Positions 45,194 to 57,409 of a stretch of 64,000 nt of DNA are shown here, one piece after another. The translations under genes were made by a program, and so were the position numbers. Origin of the DNA: Metallococcus carri (GTDB taxonomy: Bacteria > Actinomycetota > Actinomycetes > Actinomycetales > Dermatophilaceae); assembly GCF_011440275.1 (NCBI RefSeq), contig NZ_JAAOIV010000009.1:1-64000 (forward strand). Direction: 5' to 3'. Position 1 is the stretch's first letter; every line of letters begins with the position of its first letter. The notes beneath the pieces are model-generated. The model ran no database searches. It saw only the letters and a list, made by a program, of their open reading frames with translations, and was not told the origin of the DNA.

Positions 45194-45199
45194 ACTCTA
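45194..45199 (-). promoter_or_regulatory. -10 box for a leaderless pyrD mRNA
   Basis: TAGAGT on the minus strand, 7 nt before the GTG at 45186. Confidence 0.5.
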
Positions 45200-45293
45200 T
45201 CGACGGAGCTCCCCGCGACGTTCATGTGACGCTCACCGGAGCGTCCGCTTGGCATTCACCGCGATTCCACCCGGCGTGGTGACCCTGAAGATC

Positions 45294-46424
45294 GTGCGAA
45301 TAGCAATCGTGTCGGAGTCCTTTCTGCCGAGCCTCAACGGTGTGACGACGAGCGTCTGCCGGGTGCTGGATCGCTTGGCCGACCTCGGCCACGAGGCCCT
45401 GGTCGTCTGCCCCGGCCCCGCGCCAGAGACCTACCGCGGATTCCGCGTGCACACCGTTCGCGGGGTGACCTTGCGGCAGTTCCGGGTCGGCCTGCCGAGC
45501 TGGGAGATCGAGTCGGCGCTGCGCGCGTTCCGCCCGGACGTGGTCCACGCCGCCTCGCCCTTCGGACTCGGCGCTCGCGGTCTGGCCGCCGCGCGCAACC
45601 TCGGCATCCCGACGGTGGCGATCTACCAGACCGACATGCCGTCCTATCTCGGCCAGCACGCCGGCCCGCTGCGCGGCCGCATCGAGAGCACCTCATGGCG
45701 CTGGATCCGTCACCTGCACTCGCTCGCGGACATCACCCTCGCGCCGAGCTCGGCAACGATGGATGAGCTTGCGGCACATGGCATTCCGCGGGTCGCGCTG
45801 TGGTCGCGCGGCGTCGACACCGAGCTCTACGACCCGGCGCGCCGCAGCGACCCGGATGTCGAGGCGCTGCGCGCCTGCGTCGCCCCGAACGGCGAAACGA
45901 TCATCGGGTATGTCGGCCGCCTCGCCCCCGAGAAGGAAGTGCACCGACTGCAGGAGGTGCACGACCTCCCCGGCACCTGCCTCGTCATCGTCGGCGACGG
46001 CCCGACCCGCGACCGGCTCGAACGGCTGCTGCCCAAGGCGCACTTCCTCGGCTACCGCTCGGGTGTGCCCCTCGCGCAGGCGTATGCCGCCCTCGACGTC
46101 TTCATGCACACCGGCACTCGGGAGACCTTCGGGCAGACCCTGCAGGAGGCGATGGCGGCCGGGCTGCCGGTCGTCGCACCGGCAATGGGCGGCCCGCTCG
46201 ACATCGTCAAGCCGGGTGTGACGGGGCTGCTCTTCGACCCGGCCCACCCCGGTGCGCTGCGCCAGGCGGTTGGCGGCCTGGTCAACGACGAGGCGATGCG
46301 CACCCGGATGGGCGTCAGCGCGCGCGGCAAGGTCGAGCAGCGCGGCTGGGCGCGGATGGTCGATCAGCTGCTGGAGTTCTACGCCGACGTGGTCACCCCG
46401 GCCCACCTGCGCCGGGTCGCCTGA
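45294..46424 (+). CDS. GT4 glycosyltransferase (mannosyltransferase MgtA/PimB-like)
   Basis: The 376-residue GT-B enzyme starts RIAIVSESFLPSLNGVTTSVCRVLDRL, the standard N-terminus of GDP-mannose-dependent alpha-mannosyltransferases of the actinobacterial MgtA/PimB group. The donor site is in GYVGRLAPEKEVHRL and HTGTRETFGQTLQEAMAAGLPVVAP (the EX7E motif). It probably mannosylates a glycolipid or glycan at the inner membrane. The GTG at 45294 is chosen for its family-typical N-terminus and GACCCT 7 nt upstream; GTGs at 45276 and 45279 are also in frame. Its 3' end overlaps the convergent next gene by 46 bp. Confidence 0.88.
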   Translation: MRIAIVSESFLPSLNGVTTSVCRVLDRLADLGHEALVVCPGPAPETYRGFRVHTVRGVTLRQFRVGLPSWEIESALRAFRPDVVHAASPFGLGARGLAAARNLGIPTVAIYQTDMPSYLGQHAGPLRGRIESTSWRWIRHLHSLADITLAPSSATMDELAAHGIPRVALWSRGVDTELYDPARRSDPDVEALRACVAPNGETIIGYVGRLAPEKEVHRLQEVHDLPGTCLVIVGDGPTRDRLERLLPKAHFLGYRSGVPLAQAYAALDVFMHTGTRETFGQTLQEAMAAGLPVVAPAMGGPLDIVKPGVTGLLFDPAHPGALRQAVGGLVNDEAMRTRMGVSARGKVEQRGWARMVDQLLEFYADVVTPAHLRRVA

Positions 46425-47263
46425 GTCGGTCGCAGCGGCACCGCGGCGAGCAACTCTCGCCGGCGCTCCTGCCACCGCGGCAACGGCTCGGAGCGCAGCC
46501 GCCCGGCGCACGCACGGGCCAGGCCCTCATCCAGCGCGAGCGGCGCCACCTCGACGCCGAACGCCGAGTAGTAGTCGGCGTATTTGTAGCCACCGCCGGT
46601 CACCCGCCCCGAGATCGGCATCCAGTGACCCGGCACACCGAAGGCTTCGGCCGCGATCAGCCCGTGCAGGCTGGAGGACAGCACCAGACGGCTCGCCGCG
46701 ATCTCGGCGGCGACCTGCCGGGCCGGCGCCATCACGTCGACGACATGCACCTGTGGGTGCCGTCGCAGCGCCGCCCGCAGGTCCGCATCGTCGAAGTCGA
46801 CGAAATGCGGCACGACGCTCACGTCATACCGCTTGGGGATGCTCAGCAGATCGGGATAGACCAGATCCAGCAGTATGCCGGGGTCACCGAGTGCCACCTT
46901 CGCCGCGCGGCCGGCGGCCAGCCGTTCGCGGGAGAGCTGGCCGCGCACGGCGTGGACCCGGAGGGGCGCCCCGCTCCACGCCCCGCCGTCCTCGATGAAG
47001 CCGGTGCCCCAGACGTGCGGACGCAGCGGATTGCGTTCCTCCTGCAACCACTCCAGCAGGGAGCCCTGCGCCATCAGGTCGCAGTTGGCCAGCGAGGCCG
47101 CCTTGACCTGCACCCCGAAGATCGTGCTCACGACGATCGGTGCCAGCTGGTCACCGAAGTTGCCGCGTGCGGCGGGCACCGCCGCGGAGCCGAGGCGCAC
47201 GGCCCCCGTCCGCCATACCCCCGTCGGCGGTCCCCACCGCCGCACCTGCGATTTCAGGCTCAC
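46379..47263 (-). CDS. Polysaccharide pyruvyl-transferase family protein
   Basis: The 294-residue protein fits the PS_pyruv_trans family: NFGDQLAPIVVSTIFG near the N-terminus, VWGTGFIEDGGAWSG, VHAVRGQLSRERLA and LVLSSSLHGLIAAEAFGVPG (the conserved Ser-Ser-Leu-His-Gly). Members add ketal pyruvate to exopolysaccharide or cell-wall sugars. The GTG at 47263 keeps the start close to the first conserved residues; the long in-frame region upstream is not homologous. Together with the convergent mannosyltransferase it points to glycan decoration. Confidence 0.78.
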   Translation of the reverse strand: MSLKSQVRRWGPPTGVWRTGAVRLGSAAVPAARGNFGDQLAPIVVSTIFGVQVKAASLANCDLMAQGSLLEWLQEERNPLRPHVWGTGFIEDGGAWSGAPLRVHAVRGQLSRERLAAGRAAKVALGDPGILLDLVYPDLLSIPKRYDVSVVPHFVDFDDADLRAALRRHPQVHVVDVMAPARQVAAEIAASRLVLSSSLHGLIAAEAFGVPGHWMPISGRVTGGGYKYADYYSAFGVEVAPLALDEGLARACAGRLRSEPLPRWQERRRELLAAVPLRPTQATRRRWAGVTTSA

Positions 47264-47334
47264 GCTCGCAGTGTGGCAGCAGTCGGACGATGTGCGGGAG
47301 CTGTGCCAGGGAAATGGTGTGGTGGCCACAAGAA

Positions 47335-47370
47335 TCCGCTGCCGCCCGCGCGATCGCGAGCGGCAGCGGA
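47335..47370 (-). terminator. Terminator of the sdhCAB operon
   Basis: An 11-bp stem (TCCGCTGCCGC / GCGGCAGCGGA) with a GC-rich loop that can pair further lies 19 bp past the sdhB stop on the minus strand. No strong T-tract follows. Confidence 0.65.
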
Positions 47371-47388
47371 GTCGAGGAAAGGAGTGGC

Positions 47389-48132
47389 TCAGCCGGCGTA
47401 CTTCTTGGCGGTGCGGAAGTCCTTGTTGAGCTGGCTGATGACGTCCAGCGGGATCTCCTTGGGGCACGCGGTGGCGCACTCACCGATGTTGGTGCAGCCG
47501 CCGAAGCCTTCGGCGTCGTGCTGGTTGAGCATGTTCACCACGCGGGGTGACCGCTCGGCTTGACCCTGCGGCAGCTCGCCGAGGTGGGTCACCTTCGCGC
47601 CGAGGAAGAGCATCGCCGAGGCGTTCGGGCAGGCCGCGGCGCACGCACCGCAGCCGATGCAGGTCGCGGTGTCGAAGGCCCGGTCGGCGGCGACCTTCGG
47701 CACCTGGATGTTGTTGGCCTCCGGGGCGGCACCGGTGTTGACCGAGATGTAACCGCCGGCCTGGATGATCCGGTCGAAGGCCGACCGGTCCACGACCAGG
47801 TCGCGGATGATCGGGAAGGCCGAGGCGCGCCACGGCTCGATGGTGATGGTCTCGCCGTCCTTGAACGAGCGCATGTGCAGCTGGCAGGTCGTGGTGACCT
47901 CGGGCCCGTGTGCCTCGCCGTTGATCATCAGCGAGCACATGCCGCAGATGCCTTCGCGACAGTCGCTGTCGAAGGCGACCGGCTCCTCGCCGCGCGCCTG
48001 CAGCTGCTCGTTGAGCACGTCGAGCATCTCCAGGAAGGACATGTCCTCGGTGATGCCCTCGACCGGGTAGTCGACGAGCCGGCCGGCATCCGCGGCGTCG
48101 TTCTGCCGCCAGATCTTCAGGGTGAGATTCAC
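47389..48132 (-). CDS. sdhB: Succinate dehydrogenase/fumarate reductase iron-sulfur subunit
   Basis: The 247-residue subunit has an N-terminal [2Fe-2S] domain ([19 protein letters not shown]...TTTCQL) and a C-terminal domain with [18 protein letters not shown] and [22 protein letters not shown] for the other two clusters. Length and sequence match the sdhCAB type with a single fused membrane subunit rather than a C-D pair (compare Rv0247c-0249c). It transfers electrons from SdhA to quinone. Confidence 0.95.
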   Translation of the reverse strand: MNLTLKIWRQNDAADAGRLVDYPVEGITEDMSFLEMLDVLNEQLQARGEEPVAFDSDCREGICGMCSLMINGEAHGPEVTTTCQLHMRSFKDGETITIEPWRASAFPIIRDLVVDRSAFDRIIQAGGYISVNTGAAPEANNIQVPKVAADRAFDTATCIGCGACAAACPNASAMLFLGAKVTHLGELPQGQAERSPRVVNMLNQHDAEGFGGCTNIGECATACPKEIPLDVISQLNKDFRTAKKYAG

Positions 48133-48172
48133 TGAATTCCTCGCATGGTCTTGGGGAGAAGCAGGTCGCTCG

Positions 48173-50146
<1,974 letters not shown>

Positions 50147-50158
50147 GGTGTGTGCCCC

Positions 50159-50872
50159 TTACTTGATGACGCCGAACAGAATGAACAGCGGCGGGAGGAT
50201 GAAGCCGATCGCGACGACGAGCGCGATCACCAGGCCCGCCGTCTTAGCGATCCGGCGCGCCCGCGGAGTGGTGGTCCACCCCAGCGTCTGCGCGGCGCTC
50301 CACACGCCGTGGTGCAGGTGGAAGCCCAACGCGATCATCGCGAGGATGTAGAGCAGCGTCAGCCACCACACCTGGAAGGCGTGCACGGTCAGCTGGAAGG
50401 GGTTGTGCTGGAAGGCTCCCCCGCCGCTGCCGACGTTGAACTTCACGATGGTGAACTGCAGCAGGTGCCAGATCACGAACAGCAGCAGGAAGAGCCCGCC
50501 CCAGCGCATCGTCTTGCTCGAAAGCGACTGGGAGACAGCCTTTTTCACGGCGTACTTCTGCGGCCGCGCCTCGTTGGCGCGCCGCCAGAGGGCCACCGCG
50601 CTGTAGACATGCAGGATCAGGCTGAGCCCGAGCACGACCTCCAGGATCGTCAGCAGACCGCGCCGCGGGAGCATCGGCTCACCGATGGTCCGCAGGTGCT
50701 CGGCGTAGGTGTTGAACGACCGCTCGCCGGAGAACAACTTGAGGTTGCCGTACATGTGCGCGAGGACGAACAGGATGAAGATGATCCCGGTGACCGCCAT
50801 CAGGGTCTTCAGGAAGATCGTGCTCCCTGCCTTGCCGGTCCGCCGCGTCGCGGGAAGGGTTTGGGTTGCCAC
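50159..50872 (-). CDS. sdhC: Succinate dehydrogenase cytochrome b subunit (fused C/D)
   Basis: The 237-residue membrane anchor has five predicted helices and conserved His residues (VLAHMYGNLKLFSG, LILHVYSAVALWRR, FVIWHLLQFTIV, GFHLHHGVWSAAQTLG) that fit two heme b groups. One polypeptide replaces SdhC plus SdhD. Translation starts at GTG 50872; TAACCT 8 nt upstream suggests a (nearly) leaderless mRNA. First gene of sdhCAB. Confidence 0.92.
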   Translation of the reverse strand: MATQTLPATRRTGKAGSTIFLKTLMAVTGIIFILFVLAHMYGNLKLFSGERSFNTYAEHLRTIGEPMLPRRGLLTILEVVLGLSLILHVYSAVALWRRANEARPQKYAVKKAVSQSLSSKTMRWGGLFLLLFVIWHLLQFTIVKFNVGSGGGAFQHNPFQLTVHAFQVWWLTLLYILAMIALGFHLHHGVWSAAQTLGWTTTPRARRIAKTAGLVIALVVAIGFILPPLFILFGVIK

Positions 50873-50880
50873 AAAAGCTC

Positions 50881-50930
50881 AGGTTAGACCCTGCTCCCAG
50901 ACGGGTTGGGGTGAGGCTCGCCTGAGTTAG
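50881..50930 (-). promoter_or_regulatory. sdhCAB promoter with DtxR/IdeR-box-like sequence
   Basis: TAACCT (plus 50881-50886) is the -10 on the minus strand. TGAGGCTCGCCTGAGTTAG (50912-50930) has an AGGC-TC-GCCT dyad and 12 of 19 matches to the classical iron box TTAGGTTAGCCTAACCTAA by eye. Iron control of a Fe-S/heme enzyme would make sense, but the match is weak. Confidence 0.35.
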
Positions 50931-51454
50931 CTAGCTCACATTCGCCGCCGCAAGGGTGAACCGTCGCACCGACTGCCAGACGCCGTCCTCGTGCTGGTGA
51001 TAGAGGTCGAAGCCGTCCACCTCGAAGCTCGCGTCGAAGGTCGCCAGCTCATCGAAGGCCGCCTGCAAACGCTCCTCCGGCACATTCTGGGCGATCGTCA
51101 CGTGCGGGTGATAGGGAAACTCCAGCGCCCGGTCGACCGGCCCGGAGCGCACCTGCGCCTGCAGCAGTTCGCACTGGCCGATGCCCTCGGCGACCGCGAC
51201 GAACACCACCGGCGAGATGGGCCGGAAGCTGCCCGTCCCGCGCAGCGTCATCCGGAATGCCGTATGCCGGGCCGCCACCTCGCGCAAGTGGGTCTCGAAG
51301 TCCTCCAGTCCGATCTTGGCCACCTCGGTCGGCGGCAGCAGCGTCACATGCGGCGGCACCGCATGCGCGAGCGGATCTCCCGCCGCTTCACGCGCCGCGG
51401 CGAGGCGGGCGCCATACGGCGGCGGGATGGGGATCGAGACCCCGACGGTGCGCA

Positions 51455-51455
<1 letters not shown>
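50931..51455 (-). CDS. 2'-5' RNA ligase family protein
   Basis: The 174-residue protein has the two HxT/S motifs of the 2H phosphoesterase superfamily: VPPHVTLLPPTEV and PYHPHVTIAQNV. Members act as cyclic phosphodiesterases or RNA ligases on 2',3'-cyclic ends. The ATG overlaps the trpS stop by one base, so it is translated from the trpS mRNA. Length is normal for the family. Confidence 0.87.
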
Positions 51456-52474
<1,019 letters not shown>

Positions 52475-52506
52475 TCATTCTTGCAAAGCGCCGACGGCAC
52501 CTCGGG

Positions 52507-53304
52507 TCAGGCCGTGCAGCTGGGCGCCGACTTCAGCGCGGCGGCGGCCTTGTCGTAGGACGCCAGGCGGCCCGGCGCCCGGTTGACCAGCGACATCCAG
52601 GACTTCAGGTAGCTGCCGAACTCGGCATGCTCCTTGGTCTTCATCGCACCCAGGTGGCTGCTCCAGTCGGCGGCAATCGGCTGGCCCGCGGTGAGCACCC
52701 CGGCGACCTTGCTCGCCCGGTCGCGGCAGGCCTGCGGGATGTCCTGGGACGCGCAGCCGTTCGGTGTCTTGTCGTATGCCGTCTGCGCCGTGCGGTAGGC
52801 GGCGACCTCCTGGTCGCCGTTCTTCTTGCTGGCGGCCCAGGTCGCCTTGGCCTTGGCGACCGGCATGGTGCCGGCGTTGACGCCGCGCTGGGCCGAGGTG
52901 TGCTGGTTCCAGTGCGTGGTGATCGGCACCAGCGTGGCGGCCACGGCCTCGCCGGCCTTGATCCGGGCGACGCAGGCCGCGGTGCCGGTGGCTGCCGTGG
53001 TCGCGTTGGCGCTGTCGCTGCTGGCACCGTCACTGCTGGCGGTGCCGCTGCTGGTTGTGTCGGTGCTCGCGTTGCCGTCGGCCGACGACGAGTCACCGGC
53101 CGCTCCCCCACCGCCGTCGCCGGCCGTGCCCTGCACGGTGGTGCGGGTGGCATCGGTGCCACCGCCATCTCGCATCGTCGCCCAGGCGACCCCAGCGCCC
53201 GCGCCGACGACGACCACGGCGGCGGCGATCGCCATACCTGCGCGGTTGCGGCGCGCGGCCAGTGCTTGTTCGCGACGCTCGCGTCGCGCAGATCGTTCTC
53301 CCAT
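52507..53304 (-). CDS. Membrane-anchored extracytoplasmic protein, unknown function
   Basis: The 265-residue protein has a basic N-terminus with one transmembrane helix (~24-43, AGMAIAAAVVVVGAGAGVAWA), a long Ser/Thr/Gly/Asp-rich linker (~45-105), and a helical extracytoplasmic domain (~107-265) with Cys at ACVARI, NGCAS, QACRD and PSCTA, suggesting two disulfides. I start at 53304, where GAAGGG lies 7 nt upstream; an in-frame GTG/ATG extension to 53409 is unlikely. The domain is not one I recognise. Confidence 0.75.
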   Translation of the reverse strand: MGERSARRERREQALAARRNRAGMAIAAAVVVVGAGAGVAWATMRDGGGTDATRTTVQGTAGDGGGGAAGDSSSADGNASTDTTSSGTASSDGASSDSANATTAATGTAACVARIKAGEAVAATLVPITTHWNQHTSAQRGVNAGTMPVAKAKATWAASKKNGDQEVAAYRTAQTAYDKTPNGCASQDIPQACRDRASKVAGVLTAGQPIAADWSSHLGAMKTKEHAEFGSYLKSWMSLVNRAPGRLASYDKAAAALKSAPSCTA

Positions 53305-53407
53305 AACGGTGCCCTTCTCCCAACCCCAGCGCTCACCGTAGACGGGCGGAGCCGATGGTGCACCCACTCGCGGCGCGCGAATTCGCCGCGGATGCGAGGA
53401 TGCCCCC

Positions 53408-54184
53408 ATGCTCGCCCGTCAACGGCAGGAACAGATCTTGCGGCAGGTGCAGGAGAGCGGTGGGGTGCGCGTCACCGATCTCGTGACGCAGTTCGGGGTC
53501 AGCGACATGACCGTCCGGCGCGATATCGAAGCCCTCGCCGCCAAGGGTCTGGTCGACCGCGTGCACGGCGGCGCGACCCGGGCCACAGAGCGGAGCGTGG
53601 ACGAGCCCGGCTTCCAGGTGAAGTCGGAGATGAACACCCTGCTGAAGTCCGAAATCGCCCGCACCGCAGCGAGTTTGATCCAGCCCGGGTCCTCGGTCGC
53701 CGTCTCTGCTGGCACCACGGCGTATGCCGTCGCCGTCGCCCTGCAACCCCTCAAAAGGCTCACCGTGGTCACCAATTCGCCGCGCGTCGAGGAGGTGCTG
53801 CACGACCCCGAGCGGGACGACCGGTTGGTGGTGTTGACCGGCGGGGTGCGGACGCCCTCGGACGCTCTGGCCGGCCCGGTGGCCAATGCGATGCTGGCGA
53901 CCACGCATGTGGACACCCTCATCCTCGGCGTGCACGGCATCGACCTGGAAGCCGGGCTCACCACGCCGAATCTGCAAGAGGCACAGACGAATCGGGCGCT
54001 GATCAAGTCCGCCAAGCGCGTCGTCGTGGTGGCCGACCACAGCAAGTGGGGCGTCATCGGCCTGTCGACGATCGCCACGCTCGACGACATCCACATCCTG
54101 GTCACCGACGCCAACCTCGATGAGGAAGCACGACGGGAGATCAGCGAGCACGGCGTGCAGCTGATCGTGGCCCAGGAGAACTAA
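53408..54184 (+). CDS. DeoR/GlpR-family transcriptional repressor
   Basis: The 258-residue protein has an N-terminal DeoR winged helix ([53 protein letters not shown]) and a C-terminal DeoRC sugar-phosphate sensor domain ([50 protein letters not shown]). Such repressors respond to phosphorylated sugars. The target is not evident; the palindromes at 36034 and 29520 are candidates because this genome salvages deoxyribose phosphate, but no distance-independent evidence links them. Confidence 0.92.
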   Translation: MLARQRQEQILRQVQESGGVRVTDLVTQFGVSDMTVRRDIEALAAKGLVDRVHGGATRATERSVDEPGFQVKSEMNTLLKSEIARTAASLIQPGSSVAVSAGTTAYAVAVALQPLKRLTVVTNSPRVEEVLHDPERDDRLVVLTGGVRTPSDALAGPVANAMLATTHVDTLILGVHGIDLEAGLTTPNLQEAQTNRALIKSAKRVVVVADHSKWGVIGLSTIATLDDIHILVTDANLDEEARREISEHGVQLIVAQEN

Positions 54185-54990
54185 CCGGCCCGGCCGGGAT
54201 TGAACTCCTCGACCAGCGGCACAACGTCGGCGATCGAGTCCACCACCCGGGTCGGCAGGAACGGGAAGCGCTCCACCTGGTCGCGGCGGGTCGACCCGCT
54301 CAGCACCAGGATCGACCGCAGCCCGGCCTCCAGCCCGCTGACGATGTCGGTGTCCATCCGGTCGCCGATCATCACCGTGGTCTCGGAGTGCGCCTCGATC
54401 TTGTTGAGCGCGCTGCGCATCATCAGCGGGTTGGGCTTGCCGACGTAGTAGGGCTCGACGCCGGTCGCCTTGGTGATCAGCGCGGCGATCGATCCGGTCG
54501 CGGGCAGCTTGCCCTCGGGCGACGGACCGCTCGGGTCGGGGTTGGTCGCGATGAAGCGAGATCCGTTGTCGATCAACCGGATTGCCCGGGTGATCGCCTC
54601 GAAGGAGTAGGTGCGCGTCTCCCCCAGCACGACATAATCGGGGTCGCGCGAGGACATCACATAACCCACGTCGTGGATCGCGGTCGTGAGGCCGGCCTCG
54701 CCGACGACATACGCGCTGCCGCCGCTGCGCTGGTCGGCGAGGAACTGCGCGGTGGCCAGCGCGGAGGTCCAGATCGCGTCCTCCGGCAGGTCGATGCCGC
54801 TGGCGTGCAGCCGGGCGCGCAGATCGCGCGGGGTGAAGATCGAGTTGTTGGTGAGCACGAGGAAGCGAAGACCGAGCCGCTGCAACACCTCCAGGAACTC
54901 CTTGGCGCCGGGAATGGCGTGCTCCTCGTGCACGAGCACACCATCCATGTCGGTGAGCCAGCAGTCCACGGGGCGGCGGTTGGTCGTCAT
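54181..54990 (-). CDS. HAD-IIA family hydrolase (NagD-like)
   Basis: The 269-residue phosphatase has HAD motif I as [15 protein letters not shown], motif II in [14 protein letters not shown], Lys in [10 protein letters not shown] and motif [22 protein letters not shown], with a NagD/C2-type cap between. It dephosphorylates a small metabolite such as a nucleoside monophosphate or sugar phosphate. The start is the ATG at 54990. Its 3' end overlaps the DeoR stop by 4 bp (convergent). Confidence 0.9.
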   Translation of the reverse strand: MTTNRRPVDCWLTDMDGVLVHEEHAIPGAKEFLEVLQRLGLRFLVLTNNSIFTPRDLRARLHASGIDLPEDAIWTSALATAQFLADQRSGGSAYVVGEAGLTTAIHDVGYVMSSRDPDYVVLGETRTYSFEAITRAIRLIDNGSRFIATNPDPSGPSPEGKLPATGSIAALITKATGVEPYYVGKPNPLMMRSALNKIEAHSETTVMIGDRMDTDIVSGLEAGLRSILVLSGSTRRDQVERFPFLPTRVVDSIADVVPLVEEFNPGRAG

Positions 54991-55122
54991 ACCGGCATTC
55001 TTCCGGCCGGATGCTCGACGCGCGAGTATGCCGGGCGCGCGGGGCCCACTCGGGCCGGGTCGCCGTATCATGAGCCCGTCTCAGACCCGAAAGGGTGTTC
55101 CGAGGGGGAAGAGCGGCCAGCA

Positions 55123-56640
55123 GTGACCATTATCGATTTCGTCCGCGTACTCCGGGCCAGCGCGCGGGTGCTGCTGCTCGGCCTGCTCCTCGGCGTCCTG
55201 CTGGGCTTCGGCTACAGCTTCACCAAGCCCAAGCTCTACCAGGCGACCGCGCAGGGAGCGGTGGTCGCGGGCAGCAGCGCGTCGACCGGGGATGCGTTCT
55301 CCAGCATGTCGCTCGCCACCTCCAAGGCCCAGCAGTATGCCGCGCTGGCGAGCAGCGGCCCGGTGGCGCAAGCGGCGGCCAAGACAGCGGGCGTGCCGGT
55401 CGGGGCGGGCAGCATCTCGGCGGCGCCGGGCACCGGGGGCACGATCATCAACTTCACCGTCACCTCCCGCGACCCGGAGGTGGCCCGCAAGCTGGCGGAC
55501 GCGGCGGTGACCGCGACCCGTGACGAGGGCCGCAAGATGGACACGCTCACCGCGACCGGTGGGAATGCCGGCAACAGCGTGGTGTCGATCTTCCCGTTCG
55601 ACAACGCGACGCAGCCGTCCAAGCCGTTCTCGCCGAATATCCCGCTCTATCTGACGCTCGGCGGCATCCTCGGCGCGCTCGCAGCCTTCGCCTATGTGCT
55701 GGTGCGGCGCAAGCTGGACCGCCGCGTCAACCACGTCGCCGAGATCGAGAAGATCGTGCACGCGAGCGTGCTCGGCGTGATCCCGAAGGTGAACGAACTA
55801 TCGGGCAAGCGCCGTGGTGGTCTCGGCCGGCTCGGCCCGGCGTCCGAGGCGATGCGCATGTTGCGCACCAACCTGCGGTTCGTCGACGTCGACAACCCGC
55901 CGCGCAGCATCGTCATCACCAGCGCCAACCCGGGCGAGGGCAAGTCGACGGTGTCGGCCAACCTGGCCCGGGTGCTGGCCGAGGCCGGGCAGCCGGTCGT
56001 GCTCGTCGACGCCGACCTGCGCAAGCCGATGGCCGCCACCATCTTCGATGTCGACGCGAGCGTGGGGCTGACCCAGGTGCTGGCCGGTGACGTCGCCCCG
56101 GCCGATGTCATCGTGGCGAGCGAGCACGAGAATCTCCACGTCCTGCCCGCCGGCCGGGTGCCGCCGAACCCGAGCGAACTGCTCGGCTCGCAGCGGATGG
56201 CCCAGCTCGTGCAATATCTCGCCAAGGACTATCTCGTCCTGCTCGATGCCCCGCCCCTGCTGCCGGTCACCGATGCCGGGTTGCTGAGCGCGCACTGCGA
56301 TGGCGCGATCCTCGTGCTGCAGGTCGGCAAATCGCGCGTCGAGCACGCGCAGCTGAGCGCCAAGATGATGGACCACGTCAAGGCGCGCCTCTACGGCGTC
56401 GTGCTCAATATGGCGCCGCGTCGCGGTCTCGGGTCGGTCATTTACGGTTACGGCTACGGCGGCAAGGCGTATGGCGGTTATGGCTACGGCTACGGCTCGA
56501 AGTCCAAGAAGGCACCGCAGGCTCCGGCGGTGATGCCCGACTCCGACCCGGCCACTCGTCCGGCGGCCGCAGCGGCGGAGGCCACGCCGGCTGAGGAGCC
56601 CAAGTCACGAGCTCACCGGCGGCGCCTCAGCCGCCGCTAG
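55123..56640 (+). CDS. Bacterial tyrosine kinase fused to Wzz domain (polysaccharide export regulator)
   Basis: The 505-residue protein has an N-terminal Wzz/chain-length region with two transmembrane helices (~14-34 and ~175-195) and a cytoplasmic BY-kinase: Walker A ANPGEGKSTVSANLA, Walker A' VLVDADLRKPM, Walker B YLVLLDAPPLLPVTDA. The C-terminal tail holds a tyrosine cluster (GYGYGGKAYGGYGYGYG) for autophosphorylation. It controls length and export of a surface polysaccharide. The GTG at 55123 fits the Wzz start; TATCAT at ~55066-55071 is a likely -10. The last 29 bp are within a 43-bp direct repeat. Confidence 0.9.
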   Translation: MTIIDFVRVLRASARVLLLGLLLGVLLGFGYSFTKPKLYQATAQGAVVAGSSASTGDAFSSMSLATSKAQQYAALASSGPVAQAAAKTAGVPVGAGSISAAPGTGGTIINFTVTSRDPEVARKLADAAVTATRDEGRKMDTLTATGGNAGNSVVSIFPFDNATQPSKPFSPNIPLYLTLGGILGALAAFAYVLVRRKLDRRVNHVAEIEKIVHASVLGVIPKVNELSGKRRGGLGRLGPASEAMRMLRTNLRFVDVDNPPRSIVITSANPGEGKSTVSANLARVLAEAGQPVVLVDADLRKPMAATIFDVDASVGLTQVLAGDVAPADVIVASEHENLHVLPAGRVPPNPSELLGSQRMAQLVQYLAKDYLVLLDAPPLLPVTDAGLLSAHCDGAILVLQVGKSRVEHAQLSAKMMDHVKARLYGVVLNMAPRRGLGSVIYGYGYGGKAYGGYGYGYGSKSKKAPQAPAVMPDSDPATRPAAAAAEATPAEEPKSRAHRRRLSRR

Positions 56641-56654
56641 CTCGCCATACCTGC
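56612..56654. repeat. 43-bp direct repeat, left copy
   Basis: The sequence starting CTCACCGGCGGCGCCTCAGC and ending CCATACCTGC is identical at 57410-57452. It covers the 3' end and TAG of the BY-kinase gene. The two copies bracket a 755-bp segment with a broken NYN gene. Confidence 0.95.
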
Positions 56655-56671
56655 CCTCGGGCTCGTCTTGG

Positions 56672-57254
56672 TCACCCTTGGGCATAGTCGGTGTGGTCGC
56701 GCACGGATTCGAAGTCGGCCTCGCTGAGGTAATGGCACCACGGACGCTGGGTGTCGCTGAAGCGCAGCCGATGGCATTCAGACCAGGCTGCAACTTCGAC
56801 GTGACACTGAGGCAGGTCGAAGACCGTTTCAACCGCCGGTAGCAGGTCCTTGTCGTGGGAGAAGATGAACGGCGGCGAGCCGCACTGCGTCCACCGCGAG
56901 AGCTACGTCGATGCCCTTCTCCGCGGGCGGGATCGCCGGCCACTCGTCCGGGTAGGACAGATTTCGCCGAATCACGGTGACGCCCTCGGCGGCCCAGTCT
57001 GCAGCTTGCCTATCGTTCGCTGCGGCCGAAAGCTCTTGCTTCCAAGGATTGGGGCGGCCGCGGTACACGCGCACTTCGTGCAACATGCTCGGCCGTCGGC
57101 GACGACCCACGATCAGGTCGGCCACCCGGCGCGGGTACACGTGCCCACTTGCGCCGCGGTCCGATCCGTAGCTCAGGAACCGCCGCTGCGCGGTTCTCTG
57201 GACGTTCTCATAGTCAAGGAGAACCGTCACGCGGTCCAGACCATTCACTGGCAC
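56672..57254 (-). pseudogene. NYN-domain (PIN-like nuclease fold) gene with a frameshift
   Basis: From GTG 57254 the frame gives VTVLLDYENVQRTAQRRFL and EKGIDVALAVDAVRL, the conserved Asp/Asn and Asp clusters of the NYN (LabA/DUF88) family. After about 56878 the expected continuation lies in the +1 frame: PPFIFSHDKDLLPAVE, then VETVFDLPQCHVEVAAW, ending with a TGA at 56672. Skipping one base in the run GGCGGCGAG restores one ~190-residue protein. So this is a pseudogene, a programmed frameshift or a sequence error. An SD-like GGGGAGG lies about 10 nt upstream. Start uncertain (57248, 57293 and 57299 are possible). Confidence 0.7.
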
Positions 57255-57277
57255 GAGCGTCGCCACCTCCCCAGGAC

Positions 57278-57312
57278 AAAAAAACCCCGCCATTCCCATG
57301 AGGGAGGCGGGG
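57278..57312 (-). terminator. Strong intrinsic terminator of the glycosyltransferase operon
   Basis: On the minus strand CCCCGCC-TCCC-TCAT-GGGA-AT-GGCGGGG is followed by seven Ts (plus-strand As at 57278-57284). It lies 112 bp past the GT4 stop, inside the segment bracketed by the 43-bp repeats, and just before the NYN gene. Confidence 0.9.
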
Positions 57313-57409
57313 CGGAATGACTGAACCTTAGGCGACCGCGCGATATCGCGCAAGACCCAGCGTAAAAGACACGCAACCCGAAGCCCCCGGCTCAGCCGAA
57401 ATCTTGAGC

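Noticed and set aside
54388-55122. N-terminal extension of the BY-kinase frame to 54388
   Set aside because: The extra ~245 residues are antisense to the HAD phosphatase gene and have no Wzz similarity. The Wzz helix begins right after GTG 55123.
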